Shown in pieces: positions 16,714 through 25,389 of a stretch of 50,083 nucleotides of DNA. The DNA comes from GCA-002282575 sp964646525 (GTDB lineage Bacteria; Pseudomonadota; Gammaproteobacteria; Thiomicrospirales; Thiomicrospiraceae). The stretch spans positions 1 to 50,083 of the forward strand of contig CAZYER010000008.1 in the NCBI GenBank assembly GCA_964646525.1, in the 5' to 3' direction. The position numbers and the translations under genes are program-made. The stretch's first letter is position 1, and every line of letters starts with the position of its first letter. The notes under the pieces are model-generated. The model was given only the letters and a program-made list of their open reading frames with translations. It made no database searches and had not been told where the DNA came from.

Positions 16714-18837
16714 GTGGCACGTACAACTCCTATTAGCCGTTACCGTAACATCGGTATTTCGGCTCACATTGACGCGGGTAAAACAACGACGACTGAGCGT
16801 GTTTTGTTCTACACGGGCGTATCTCATAAAATTGGTGAAGTGCATGATGGCGCAGCTACCATGGACTGGATGGCGCAAGAACAAGAGCGTGGTATTACCA
16901 TTACTTCGGCAGCAACGACCTGTTTCTGGAAAGGTATGGATCGTTCGTTAGAAGAACACCGTATTAACATTATTGATACTCCTGGTCACGTTGACTTTAC
17001 CATCGAAGTAGAGCGTTCAATGCGCGTACTTGACGGTGCTTGCATGGTTTACTGTGCAGTAGGTGGTGTACAGCCACAGTCTGAAACCGTATGGCGTCAA
17101 GCAAACAAATACAATGTACCTCGTATTGCCTTCGTGAACAAAATGGACCGTTCTGGTGCTAACTTCTACAATGTAGAAAGCCAGATGCGTAGCCGTTTAG
17201 GTGCTAATCCTGTACCTATCGTGATTCCTGTAGGTGCTGAAGATACGTTCACGGGCGTTATCGACCTATTGAAAATGAAGTATATTAACTGGAATGAAGC
17301 CGATCAAGGCATGACTTTCACTTACGAAGCCATTCCAGCGGATTTGGTGGATAAAGCTGAAGAATATCGCACTAAAATGATTGAAGCTGCGGCGGAAATT
17401 TCTGAAGAGTTGATGGACAAGTACTTAGGTGGTGAAGATTTGTCAGAAGATGAAATCGTTGCTGCTTTACGTGCTCGTACCATTGCGGGCGAAATCATTC
17501 CGATGTTGTGTGGTTCAGCGTTCAAAAATAAAGGTGTTCAACGAATGTTGGATGCGGTTGTTCAGTTGTTGCCAGCGCCAACAGACATTCCTGACACACC
17601 TTGTGAGTTAGAGGACGGTACGGCATCTGCTGTTCCAGCAGACGATAATGCTGCTTTCTCAGCATTGGCATTCAAAATCATGAATGACCCTTATGTGGGT
17701 TCGTTGACCTTTTTCCGCGTTTACTCGGGTGTAATCGAGTCAGGTAGTGCGGTGATGAACTCAGTTAAAGGCAAACGTGAACGTATTGGTCGTATCGTAC
17801 AGATGCATGCCAACAACCGAGAAGAATTGACTGAAGTTCGTGCTGGTGACATTGCTGCTGCGATTGGCTTAAAAGATACGACAACTGGAGATACCTTGTG
17901 TGCGCTAGATAAAGTGGTTGTGTTAGAACGCATGGAGTTCCCTGAGCCTGTAATCTCGATTGCAGTTGAACCAAAAACCAAAGGTGACCAAGAAAAAATG
18001 GGTCTGGCTTTAGGTCGTTTGGCGAAAGAAGATCCTTCATTCCGTGTGTCAACAGACGAAGAAACAGGTCAAACCATTATGTCGGGTATGGGTGAGCTTC
18101 ACCTAGAGATTCTGGTTGACCGTATGAAGCGTGAATTCAACGTCGAAGCTAACGTCGGTGCGCCACAAGTATCTTACCGTGAAACGATTCGTACCACGGT
18201 TAAAGATGTTGATGGCAAATTTGTTCGTCAGTCAGGTGGTCGTGGTCAATATGGTCACGTAGTACTACGTGTTGAGCCAAACGATGAAGGTGCTGGTTTC
18301 GAGTTTATGAATGAAATCGTTGGTGGTGTGGTTCCTCGTGAATACATTCCTGCGGTTCAGAAAGGTATCGAAGAGCAAATGAAAAATGGTGTATTAGCGG
18401 GCTACCCTTTAGTAGACGTTAAAGTTGCTTTGACCTTCGGTTCATACCATGACGTTGACTCGAATGAGATGGCGTTCAAAATTGCTGCTTCAATGGGTTT
18501 GAAAGCTGCGGTAATGAAAGCCGATCCTGTGTTGCTTGAGCCAATCATGGCGGTTGAAGTCGTCACACCAGAAGAATACATGGGTGATATCGTTGGTGAC
18601 TTAAACCGTCGTCGCGGCAGCATTCAAAATATGGATGAAGCACCTGGTGGCGCTAAAGAAATTAAGGCAGAAGTACCCTTATCAGAAATGTTCGGTTACG
18701 CAACTGCGATGCGCTCAATGTCACAAGGTCGTGCTAGCTACTCGATGGAATTCAAAAAGTATGCTGAAGCGCCTAAAAACATCACTACTGATGTGATAGC
18801 AAAAAATGCGGGTCGTCGTAAAGGCGAAGAAGCTTAA
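16714..18837 (+). CDS. fusA: elongation factor G
   Basis: EF-G is the GTPase that drives ribosomal translocation and, with RRF, recycling. The protein is 707 aa. The P-loop is AHIDAGKTTTTE, with DTPGHVDF and NKMD following. The start is GTG at 16714, preceded by AAGG, giving the conserved MARTTPISRYRNIGI terminus. It lies 18 bases after rpsG and 79 bases before tufA. Confidence 0.98.
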   Translation: MARTTPISRYRNIGISAHIDAGKTTTTERVLFYTGVSHKIGEVHDGAATMDWMAQEQERGITITSAATTCFWKGMDRSLEEHRINIIDTPGHVDFTIEVERSMRVLDGACMVYCAVGGVQPQSETVWRQANKYNVPRIAFVNKMDRSGANFYNVESQMRSRLGANPVPIVIPVGAEDTFTGVIDLLKMKYINWNEADQGMTFTYEAIPADLVDKAEEYRTKMIEAAAEISEELMDKYLGGEDLSEDEIVAALRARTIAGEIIPMLCGSAFKNKGVQRMLDAVVQLLPAPTDIPDTPCELEDGTASAVPADDNAAFSALAFKIMNDPYVGSLTFFRVYSGVIESGSAVMNSVKGKRERIGRIVQMHANNREELTEVRAGDIAAAIGLKDTTTGDTLCALDKVVVLERMEFPEPVISIAVEPKTKGDQEKMGLALGRLAKEDPSFRVSTDEETGQTIMSGMGELHLEILVDRMKREFNVEANVGAPQVSYRETIRTTVKDVDGKFVRQSGGRGQYGHVVLRVEPNDEGAGFEFMNEIVGGVVPREYIPAVQKGIEEQMKNGVLAGYPLVDVKVALTFGSYHDVDSNEMAFKIAASMGLKAAVMKADPVLLEPIMAVEVVTPEEYMGDIVGDLNRRRGSIQNMDEAPGGAKEIKAEVPLSEMFGYATAMRSMSQGRASYSMEFKKYAEAPKNITTDVIAKNAGRRKGEEA

Positions 18838-18849
18838 TCATAATATAGT

Positions 18850-18881
18850 TAGGGAAGGCACATACGTCTTCCCTATTGTTT
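18850..18881 (+). terminator. hairpin in the fusA-tufA spacer, possible attenuator or processing site
   Basis: TAGGGAAG (18850-18857) pairs with CTTCCCTA (18868-18875), followed by the weak tract TTGTTT. It is too weak to be a full stop. It may set tufA level or mark an RNA processing point. Confidence 0.4.
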
Positions 18882-18916
18882 AATAACGTAAATCAAAGTA
18901 TTAAAAGGAAGCTATC

Positions 18917-20107
18917 ATGGCTAAGGAAAAGTTTGAACGTAAGAAGCCACACGTAAACGTTGGAACCATTGGTCACGTTGACCACGGTAAAACAACACTA
19001 ACAGCAGCGTTAACGATTGTATCGGCACGTGCATTTGGTGGTGAAGCGAAAGCTTACGACCAAATCGACAACGCTCCTGAAGAAAAAGCACGTGGTATTA
19101 CCATCAACACCTCACACGTTGAATATGAATCAACTTCACGTCACTACGCCCACGTAGACTGCCCAGGTCACGCCGACTATGTTAAAAACATGATTACCGG
19201 TGCGGCTCAGATGGACGGCGCGATCCTCGTTTGTTCAGCAGCTGATGGTCCTATGCCACAAACGCGTGAGCACATCCTATTGTCACGTCAAGTAGGTGTA
19301 CCTTACATCGTTGTATTCTTAAACAAAGCTGACATGGTAGACGACGCAGAGTTATTAGAGCTTGTTGAAATGGAAATCCGTGAGTTGTTATCATCTTACG
19401 ACTTCCCAGGTGACGACACGCCAATCATCACAGGTTCAGCATTGAAAGCAGTAGAAGGCGACCAATCAGAAATCGGCGAACCAGCAGTACTGCGTTTATT
19501 GCAAGCGCTAGACGACTACATCCCACTACCAGAGCGTGCGGTAGACAAACCATTCCTAATGCCAATTGAAGATGTGTTCTCAATACAAGGTCGTGGTACC
19601 GTAGTAACAGGTCGTATCGAAACTGGTGTCATCAAAGTAGGCGATACAGTTGAGATTTTGGGTATCAAAGATACACAAACAACTACTGTTACTGGTGTTG
19701 AAATGTTCCGTAAACTGCTAGACCAAGGTGAAGCAGGCGACAACGCAGGTATCCTATTACGTGGTACTAAACGTGAAGACGTACAACGAGGTCAAGTACT
19801 GGCTAAACCAGGTTCAGTCAAAGCACACACCAAATTTGAATGTGAAGTCTACATCCTGTCAAAAGAAGAAGGTGGTCGTCATACACCATTCTTCAACAAC
19901 TACCGCCCACAGTTCTACTTCCGTACAACGGACGTAACTGGTGCATGTATGTTGCCTGACGGTGTTGAAATGGTTATGCCAGGTGACAACGTTAAGATGT
20001 CGGTTGAATTGATTCAACCCATCGCGATGTCAGAAGGCTTACGCTTCGCGATTCGTGAAGGTGGTCGTACGGTAGGTGCTGGTGTAGTTGCTAAAATATT
20101 AGCTTAA
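18917..20107 (+). CDS. tufA: elongation factor Tu, second copy
   Basis: A 396-aa EF-Tu identical in protein and DNA sequence to the copy at 634-1824, here in its other usual place at the end of the str operon after fusA. AAGGAAG at 18905-18911 precedes the ATG. G1, G3 and G4 GTPase motifs are intact. The two loci give separate control: tRNA-linked for tufB and fusA-linked for tufA. Confidence 0.97.
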   Translation: MAKEKFERKKPHVNVGTIGHVDHGKTTLTAALTIVSARAFGGEAKAYDQIDNAPEEKARGITINTSHVEYESTSRHYAHVDCPGHADYVKNMITGAAQMDGAILVCSAADGPMPQTREHILLSRQVGVPYIVVFLNKADMVDDAELLELVEMEIRELLSSYDFPGDDTPIITGSALKAVEGDQSEIGEPAVLRLLQALDDYIPLPERAVDKPFLMPIEDVFSIQGRGTVVTGRIETGVIKVGDTVEILGIKDTQTTTVTGVEMFRKLLDQGEAGDNAGILLRGTKREDVQRGQVLAKPGSVKAHTKFECEVYILSKEEGGRHTPFFNNYRPQFYFRTTDVTGACMLPDGVEMVMPGDNVKMSVELIQPIAMSEGLRFAIREGGRTVGAGVVAKILA

Positions 20108-20132
20108 TTACCCGCCTAACGGAAAACCGATG

Positions 20133-20163
20133 AAAAAGCCCGTCAGCAATGACGGGCTTTTTT
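20133..20163 (+). terminator. rho-independent terminator of the str operon
   Basis: The same GCCCGTCA/TGACGGGC stem with GCAA loop as after tufB, followed by six or more T. It separates the str operon from the S10 promoter. Confidence 0.92.
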
Positions 20164-20194
20164 GTTGCTAGATGATGGATTTGTTTGAAATTAT

Positions 20195-20223
20195 TTGCAT
20201 TATGGGAACTGCTGTCCTATAAT
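20195..20223 (+). promoter_or_regulatory. sigma-70 promoter of the S10 operon
   Basis: TTGCAT at 20195-20200 and a perfect TATAAT at 20218-20223 have a 17-bp spacer. The start near 20230 leaves a leader of only about 49 bases before rpsJ. Confidence 0.82.
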
Positions 20224-20278
20224 GCTAAGTTCCGCGATGCTATATGGTGTCGTATTTCTTGTTCTTTGGAGAATTTTA

Positions 20279-20590
20279 ATGGCAACTCAAAGCATTCGTA
20301 TTCGCCTAAAAGCCTTTGATCATCGTTTAATTGATCAAGCGGCACGCGAAATCAGCGACACTGCTAAACGTTCAGGCGCACAGGTTCGTGGTCCAATCCC
20401 GATGCCAAGCAAAAAAGAACGTTTTACCGTACTCATTTCCCCTCATGTGAATAAAGATGCACGCGATCAATATGAATTGCGTACACATAAACGCATGTTG
20501 GAAATTGTAGAACCGACCGAAAAAACTGTGGATTCTTTGATGAAGCTGGATTTGGCGGCGGGTGTGGATGTGCAGATCGAACTGCGCTAA
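20279..20590 (+). CDS. rpsJ: 30S ribosomal protein S10 (NusE)
   Basis: S10 is in the 30S head and doubles as the NusG/NusB partner in antitermination. The 103-aa protein starting MATQSIRIRLKAFDHRLID has the standard length. GGAG at 20268-20271 supports the start at 20279. It is the first gene of the S10 operon. Confidence 0.97.
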   Translation: MATQSIRIRLKAFDHRLIDQAAREISDTAKRSGAQVRGPIPMPSKKERFTVLISPHVNKDARDQYELRTHKRMLEIVEPTEKTVDSLMKLDLAAGVDVQIELR

Positions 20591-20649
20591 TCCATTAATT
20601 GGCTGTCATCAATTGTAATGACAACTGTAATAACAATGAGGTTTAAACA

Positions 20650-21288
20650 ATGTGCCTTGGTCTAGTAGGTAAAAAGCTGGGCATGACGCGTGTTTTCGAT
20701 GCAACTGGTGCATCAACTCCGGTAACCGTTATCGAAGTTGAACCCAATCGCGTCGTGCGCTTCATGTCTGAAGAAACCGATGGATATGTTGCTGTTCAGG
20801 TTACGACAGGTGCTGTAAAAGCAAATCGTATTAACAAACCTGAAGCGGGTCATTTCATCAAAAACGGCGTTGAAGCGGGTCGTGGTCTGTGGGAATTCAC
20901 TCTTTCTGCAGAAGAAGTAGCGACACACGCTGATGCCAAAGAATTTCAAGCGACTCTCTTTAGCGACGGTCAATTGGTTGATGTAACGGGTACTTCAAAA
21001 GGTAAAGGTTTTGCTGGTGCTGTTAAACGTCACAATTTCCGTACACAAGACATGACGCATGGTAACTCGCGCTCTCACCGCGTAGTGGGTTCAACTGGTC
21101 AAAACCAGACTCCAGGTCGCGTATTTAAGGGTAAAAAGATGCCAGGTCATATGGGTAGCGTACAAGTCACTACTCAAAACTTGAAGATCGTTCGTGTAGA
21201 TGCGGATACAGGTCTAATCTTAGTACAGGGCGCAGTGCCAGGTGCAACAGGTTCAGACGTCATCGTATCGCCAGCGGTTAAAGGCTAA
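20650..21288 (+). CDS. rplC: 50S ribosomal protein L3
   Basis: L3 is an early assembly protein near the peptidyl transferase centre. The protein is 212 aa, beginning MCLGLVGKKLGMTRVF; the family usually has one small residue in place of the Cys. The GQNQTPGRVFKGKKMPGHMG segment that reaches the catalytic centre is intact. GAGG lies nine bases upstream. Confidence 0.97.
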   Translation: MCLGLVGKKLGMTRVFDATGASTPVTVIEVEPNRVVRFMSEETDGYVAVQVTTGAVKANRINKPEAGHFIKNGVEAGRGLWEFTLSAEEVATHADAKEFQATLFSDGQLVDVTGTSKGKGFAGAVKRHNFRTQDMTHGNSRSHRVVGSTGQNQTPGRVFKGKKMPGHMGSVQVTTQNLKIVRVDADTGLILVQGAVPGATGSDVIVSPAVKG

Positions 21289-21300
21289 GGAAAGTACGAG

Positions 21301-21921
21301 ATGGATATCAAACTTTTTGATGGCAATACAGGTGCTAATACTGGCTCTGTAACTGCTAACGACACCATTTTTGGTGCTGATTTCAATGAAGCGTTGGTTC
21401 ATCAGGTGGTTGTTGCTTTTATGGCGCGCTCACGTTCTGGTACCAAAGCTCAAAAAACTCGTGCAGAAGTAGTTGGCGGTAAAGCTAAACCTTTTAACCA
21501 AAAAGGTACAGGTCGTGCTCGTGCTGGTTCATCAGTAAGCCCAGTTTGGGTTGGTGGTGGTCGTGCATTTGCTGCTTCTCCACGTAATTTCGATCAAAAA
21601 GTCAATAAAAAAATGTACCGCGCAGCAATGCGTAGCATTTTGGCTGAATTGAATCGTCAAGATCGTTTAATGGTGGTGGATAACTTCACTCTAGAAACGC
21701 CTAAAACTAAGGAATTCGTTGCTAAAATGAAATCTTTGGGTGTTTCTGATGCGTTGATCGTTACCGAAATGCTAGACGAAAACCTATACTTAGCGTCACG
21801 CAACGTGTATGCAGGTGGTGTGTGTGATGTCGATAGCATTGATCCTGTTAGCCTGATTGGTTACGGTAAAATTATTGTTACACGTGATGCACTCAAGGCA
21901 ATTGAGGAGCATTTAGCATGA
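21301..21921 (+). CDS. rplD: 50S ribosomal protein L4
   Basis: L4 lines the nascent peptide exit tunnel and in E. coli represses the S10 operon. The protein is 206 aa. The tunnel loop with GTGRARAGSSVSPVWVGGG is present near residues 65-83. It overlaps rplW by four bases (ATGA). Confidence 0.97.
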   Translation: MDIKLFDGNTGANTGSVTANDTIFGADFNEALVHQVVVAFMARSRSGTKAQKTRAEVVGGKAKPFNQKGTGRARAGSSVSPVWVGGGRAFAASPRNFDQKVNKKMYRAAMRSILAELNRQDRLMVVDNFTLETPKTKEFVAKMKSLGVSDALIVTEMLDENLYLASRNVYAGGVCDVDSIDPVSLIGYGKIIVTRDALKAIEEHLA

Positions 21922-22211
21922 ATCAAGAAAGAATTTATACTGTAATTCGTGCGCCACGTATCTCTGAAAAGAGTGCGCGTATGGCAGAAAACAGCAAATA
22001 TGTATTCGATGTTGATACAACAGCAACGAAAGCAGAAATCAAAACTGCTGTTGAAGCTTTGTTCAATGTTACGGTCAATGCTGTAAACGTGATCAATAAT
22101 GCTGGTAAGCGTAAAGTGTTTAAAGGCCGTTCAGGTCGTCGTAACGGTTTACGTAAAGCGATTGTTAGCCTACAACCCGGTCAACAGATCGAGTTGATGT
22201 CAGCAGAATAA
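21918..22211 (+). CDS. rplW: 50S ribosomal protein L23
   Basis: L23 sits at the tunnel exit and docks trigger factor and SRP. The protein is 97 aa, with VIRAPRISEKSARMAE at its start and the loop NAGKRKVFKGRSGRRN. Translation is coupled to rplD by a four-base overlap. Confidence 0.97.
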   Translation: MNQERIYTVIRAPRISEKSARMAENSKYVFDVDTTATKAEIKTAVEALFNVTVNAVNVINNAGKRKVFKGRSGRRNGLRKAIVSLQPGQQIELMSAE

Positions 22212-22224
22212 GGACACAATCATC

Positions 22225-23058
22225 ATGGCAAATATCGTTAAGAAAAAACCGACCTCACCTGGTCAGCGTTTTGTGGTTCAAATTGTTGAACCCAATTTGC
22301 ATAAAGGTGCGCCATTTGCTGGCTTATTAGAAAGCAAGTCGCGTAAAGGTGGCCGTAATAACAATGGTCATATTACTGTTCGTCACCAAGGTGGTGGTCA
22401 TAAACAGCATTATCGTATTGTTGACTTCAAACGCGACAAAATTGACATCCCAGCGGTGGTTGAGCGTTTAGAGTATGATCCAAACCGTAGCGCACATTTG
22501 GCGTTGTTGAAATATGCTGACGGCGAACGTCGTTATATTTTAGCGCCTCGCAATATCGAAGTGGGTGCTGCTGTGATTTCTGCTAACTTTGCAGACATCA
22601 AAGTCGGTAACACGCTACCACTACGCAATATCCCTGTGGGTACTGTTGTCCATGCTATGGAAATGAAAGCAGGCAAGGGCGCGCAAATTGCTCGTTCGGC
22701 TGGTACTTCTATTCAAGTTGCTGGTCGTGATGGTGCTTATGTGTTGGTTCGTCTTCGTTCTGGTGAGTTACGTCGCGTTAACCCAGAATGTAAAGCAACC
22801 ATTGGTGAAGTGGGTAATACTGAACATAACTTGCGTAAATTAGGTAAAGCTGGTGCGGCACGTTGGCGCGGTGTTCGTCCTACCGTTCGTGGTACGGCGA
22901 TGAACCCAGTAGATCACCCGCACGGTGGTGGTGAAGGTCGTACTTTTGGTAAGCATCCTGTGACTCCATGGGGCGTTCAGACTAAAGGTAAGAAAACTCG
23001 TAAGAGCAAGTTGAACGATTCGTTCATTGTTCGTAGCCGTCACCAAGCTAAGAAATAA
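22225..23058 (+). CDS. rplB: 50S ribosomal protein L2
   Basis: L2 is a core rRNA-binding protein near the peptidyl transferase centre. The protein is 277 aa. The conserved C-terminal segment MNPVDHPHGGGEGRT, with its essential histidine, is present near residues 226-240. It starts 14 bases after rplW with AGGA upstream. Confidence 0.98.
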   Translation: MANIVKKKPTSPGQRFVVQIVEPNLHKGAPFAGLLESKSRKGGRNNNGHITVRHQGGGHKQHYRIVDFKRDKIDIPAVVERLEYDPNRSAHLALLKYADGERRYILAPRNIEVGAAVISANFADIKVGNTLPLRNIPVGTVVHAMEMKAGKGAQIARSAGTSIQVAGRDGAYVLVRLRSGELRRVNPECKATIGEVGNTEHNLRKLGKAGAARWRGVRPTVRGTAMNPVDHPHGGGEGRTFGKHPVTPWGVQTKGKKTRKSKLNDSFIVRSRHQAKK

Positions 23059-23068
23059 GGATTGAGAC

Positions 23069-23344
23069 ATGCCTCGTTCGATTAAAAAGGGTCCATTTGT
23101 AGACCATCACCTGTGGAAAAAGGTGCTCGAAGTCAAGGAGTCTGGTTCGAAAAAGCCGATCAAAACTTGGTCGCGCCGTTCCATGATTCTGCCAGAAATG
23201 GTAGGGATGACATTGGCTGTTCATAACGGTCGTGAACATATTCCTGTTTATGTAAATGAAAACATGGTCGGTCACAAGCTCGGCGAATTCTCGTTGACTC
23301 GTACGTTCCGCGGACACGCGGCCGACAAGAAAGCGAAGAAGTAA
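23069..23344 (+). CDS. rpsS: 30S ribosomal protein S19
   Basis: S19 is a 30S head protein that forms a dimer with S13. The protein is 91 aa, beginning MPRSIKKGPFVDHHL and carrying GHKLGEFSLTRTFRGH. An AAGGA ribosome site overlaps the end of rplB. Confidence 0.98.
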   Translation: MPRSIKKGPFVDHHLWKKVLEVKESGSKKPIKTWSRRSMILPEMVGMTLAVHNGREHIPVYVNENMVGHKLGEFSLTRTFRGHAADKKAKK

Positions 23345-23354
23345 GGAGCGAACC

Positions 23355-23690
23355 ATGCAAGTAAGTGCAACGCATCGTTATGCCCGCATCTCTCCGCAAA
23401 AAGCACGCTTAGTAGCGGACTTGATTCGTGGTAAGTCAGCGGAAGCTGCTGTAAACATGTTGGCTTTCTCTGATAAGAAAGCTGGCGATTTAGTTAAAAA
23501 AGTGTTGGATTCTGCTATTGCAAACGCAGAGAACAATGAAGGCGCGGATATTGACACGCTGAAAGTTGTTGCTGTGTATGTTGATGAAGGTCCTCGCATG
23601 AAGCGCATGAGCGCGCGTGCGAAAGGTCGTGGTAATCGCATCGTTAAGCGTTTGAGCCACATCACTGTTGTTGTTGGCGATAAGCGTTAA
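23355..23690 (+). CDS. rplV: 50S ribosomal protein L22
   Basis: L22 lines the exit tunnel with L4. The protein is 111 aa, with RYARISPQKARLVADLIRG near the start and the tunnel loop VDEGPRMKRMSARAKGRG near residues 76-93. AAGGAG precedes the ATG. Confidence 0.98.
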   Translation: MQVSATHRYARISPQKARLVADLIRGKSAEAAVNMLAFSDKKAGDLVKKVLDSAIANAENNEGADIDTLKVVAVYVDEGPRMKRMSARAKGRGNRIVKRLSHITVVVGDKR

Positions 23691-23700
23691 GGAGTGAGCA

Positions 23701-24399
23701 ATGGGTCAGAAAGTCCATCCTAATGGCATTCGACTGGGTATCACTAAAGAGTGGAACTCACGTTGGTATGCTAACAGCCAAAATTTTGCAGATTTCGTTG
23801 TCGGTGACTTTGAAGTTCGTAACTTTTTGAAGAAAAAATTAATGGCGAATGGCGTTAGTAAAATTCATATCGATCGTTTAGCGAACGGTATGCGTGTAAC
23901 GCTACACGCAGCTCGTCCAGGTAATATCATTGGTCGTAAAGGCGAAGACATTGAGGCACTACGTAAAGAAGTGACCGCTTTGGCTGGTGTACCTGTTTCA
24001 ATTAACTTGGAAGAAATCCGCAAACCAGAATTGGATGCACAATTAGTGGGTGAGTCAATCACACAACAATTAGAAAAACGCGTTCAATTCCGTCGTGCGA
24101 TGAAACGTGCTGTTGCGAATGCAATGCGTGCGGGTGCCAAGGGTATTAAAATTATGGTGTCTGGTCGTTTGAACGGTGCTGAAATCGCGCGTACTGAATG
24201 GTATCGTGAAGGTCGTGTACCCTTACATACATTCCGTGCTGATGTTGATTATGGTTTCGCTGAAGCCTTAACGACTTACGGTATCATTGGTGTTAAAGTG
24301 TGGATTTTCAAAGGCGAAATGCTGGGTAAATTAGCACTGGTTGAACGCCAAGCAGAAGCACCAAAGCAACGTCGCCCTCGCGCGAATGCTGCTAAATAA
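23701..24399 (+). CDS. rpsC: 30S ribosomal protein S3
   Basis: S3 lies at the mRNA entry site and contributes helicase activity. The protein is 232 aa, beginning MGQKVHPNGIRLGI. The KH domain GXXG loop (IIGRKGEDIE) is near residues 76-85. It is 10 bases after rplV with AAGGAG upstream. Confidence 0.98.
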   Translation: MGQKVHPNGIRLGITKEWNSRWYANSQNFADFVVGDFEVRNFLKKKLMANGVSKIHIDRLANGMRVTLHAARPGNIIGRKGEDIEALRKEVTALAGVPVSINLEEIRKPELDAQLVGESITQQLEKRVQFRRAMKRAVANAMRAGAKGIKIMVSGRLNGAEIARTEWYREGRVPLHTFRADVDYGFAEALTTYGIIGVKVWIFKGEMLGKLALVERQAEAPKQRRPRANAAK

Positions 24400-24414
24400 T
24401 TAGGAGTTACTGTT

Positions 24415-24828
24415 ATGTTATTACCTAAGCGTACGAAGTTTCGTAAGGTACAAAAAGGTCGCAATCGCGGTCTAGCACAGACAGGTAGCTCGGTCAGCTT
24501 TGGCGAGTTCGGTCTGAAATCAGTCGATCGTGGCAACTTGACATCACGTCAAATCGAGTCAGCGCGTCGTGCATTGACGCGTTCGGTTAAGCGTGGTGGT
24601 AAAATTTGGATCCGTGTGTTCCCTGATAAACCGATTACTCAAAAGCCACTTGAAGTGCGTATGGGTAAAGGTAAGGGTAGCGTGGAATACTGGGTTGCTC
24701 AAATTCAACCAGGTAAGATTTTGTACGAAATTCAAGGTGTTAGCGAAGAAGCTGCACGTGAAGCTTTCGCACTTGCTTCCGCCAAACTACCTGTTAAGAC
24801 AGTGTTTGTTAAACGTTCGGTGATGTAA
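24415..24828 (+). CDS. rplP: 50S ribosomal protein L16
   Basis: L16 contacts A-site tRNA and is needed for late 50S maturation. The protein is 137 aa, beginning MLLPKRTKFRKVQKGRNRG and containing RVFPDKPITQKPLEVRMGKGKG. TAGGAG precedes the start. Confidence 0.98.
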   Translation: MLLPKRTKFRKVQKGRNRGLAQTGSSVSFGEFGLKSVDRGNLTSRQIESARRALTRSVKRGGKIWIRVFPDKPITQKPLEVRMGKGKGSVEYWVAQIQPGKILYEIQGVSEEAAREAFALASAKLPVKTVFVKRSVM

Positions 24829-24829
24829 C

Positions 24830-25018
24830 ATGGACGCAATGCAAGATAAAACTATGGAACAACTGAAAGAAGAGTTGTTGGCGCTACGTAAAGAGCAATT
24901 CAACTTACGTATGCAAACTAAACTGGGTCAGGTTCGTGATACTTCGTTACTGCGCAAAGTGCGTCGTAACATTGCACGTGTTAAGACCTACATGACACAG
25001 AAAGGGGTTGCAGCATGA
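24830..25018 (+). CDS. rpmC: 50S ribosomal protein L29
   Basis: L29 is a small helical protein by the tunnel exit. The product is 62 aa, with the family core ELLALRKEQFNLRMQ and RRNIARVKT. It starts one base after the rplP stop, so translation is coupled. A second in-frame ATG at 24839 is possible, since the first three residues are not conserved. Confidence 0.93.
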   Translation: MDAMQDKTMEQLKEELLALRKEQFNLRMQTKLGQVRDTSLLRKVRRNIARVKTYMTQKGVAA

Positions 25019-25275
25019 GTGTGGGCACTAAGCGTAGTTTGCAGGGTGTTGTTGTCAGTGCACAAAAAACACCACAAACCATTGTTGTAGCGGTAGAGCG
25101 TTCAGTTCGCCACCCACTTTACAACAAAGTAATGCGTAAAACAGATAAGTACATGGCTCACGATGCGAATAATGAATGTCGTATTGGTGACAAAGTAACT
25201 ATCTCTGAAACCAAGCCAATTTCTAAGCGTAAGGCTTGGGCATTGGTGACTGTTGACGAACGCGCTCAAGACTGA
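25015..25275 (+). CDS. rpsQ: 30S ribosomal protein S17
   Basis: S17 is an early 16S rRNA-binding protein. The product is 86 aa, with LQGVVVSAQKTPQTIVVAVER and HDANNECRIGDKVTI. It overlaps rpmC by four bases and ends the S10 operon. A consensus -35 lies within its final codons. Confidence 0.97.
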   Translation: MSVGTKRSLQGVVVSAQKTPQTIVVAVERSVRHPLYNKVMRKTDKYMAHDANNECRIGDKVTISETKPISKRKAWALVTVDERAQD

Positions 25276-25281
25276 TATAAT
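25253..25281 (+). promoter_or_regulatory. sigma-70 promoter of the spc operon
   Basis: TTGACG at 25253-25258 is inside the last codons of rpsQ. A perfect TATAAT follows at 25276-25281, 17 bp away. Transcription would start near 25288, giving about 100 bases of leader before rplN. E. coli also has its spc promoter between rpsQ and rplN. Confidence 0.8.
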
Positions 25282-25299
25282 TAAAAAAATCAGATGTTT

Positions 25300-25350
25300 T
25301 TACCGCTTTCTTGGTTAAGTCCTTTTGGAAACTGACCATAAAAGCGGTAA
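25300..25350 (+). promoter_or_regulatory. long hairpin in the spc leader
   Basis: TTACCGCTTT (25300-25309) pairs perfectly with AAAGCGGTAA (25341-25350). The enclosed bases can pair further (TGGT with ACCA, and AGTCC with GGAAACT with a bulge). A T-rich tract follows, so it may be an attenuator or the stop for readthrough from the S10 operon. It lies downstream of the spc promoter. Confidence 0.5.
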
Positions 25351-25389
25351 TTGTGTTATTGTAATTTTTATTCCTTTTGGGGTGCTGCA

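Larger units (their letters stand above)
18916..20166 (+). repeat. long exact repeat, copy 2 (tufA plus terminator)
   Basis: Identical by eye to 633-1883 over 1251 bases, including the 3 prime terminator. Flanking sequence differs on both sides. Confidence 0.85.

Noticed and set aside
18876..18904. TTGTTT-17-TATTAA as a tufA promoter
   Set aside because: Transcription would start inside or after the AAGGAAG ribosome site, so it could not make a normal tufA message.
633..20166. The two tuf copies as borders of a mobile or duplicated segment
   Set aside because: The genes between are the normal beta and str operons in ancestral order, and two tuf loci at these positions are common.
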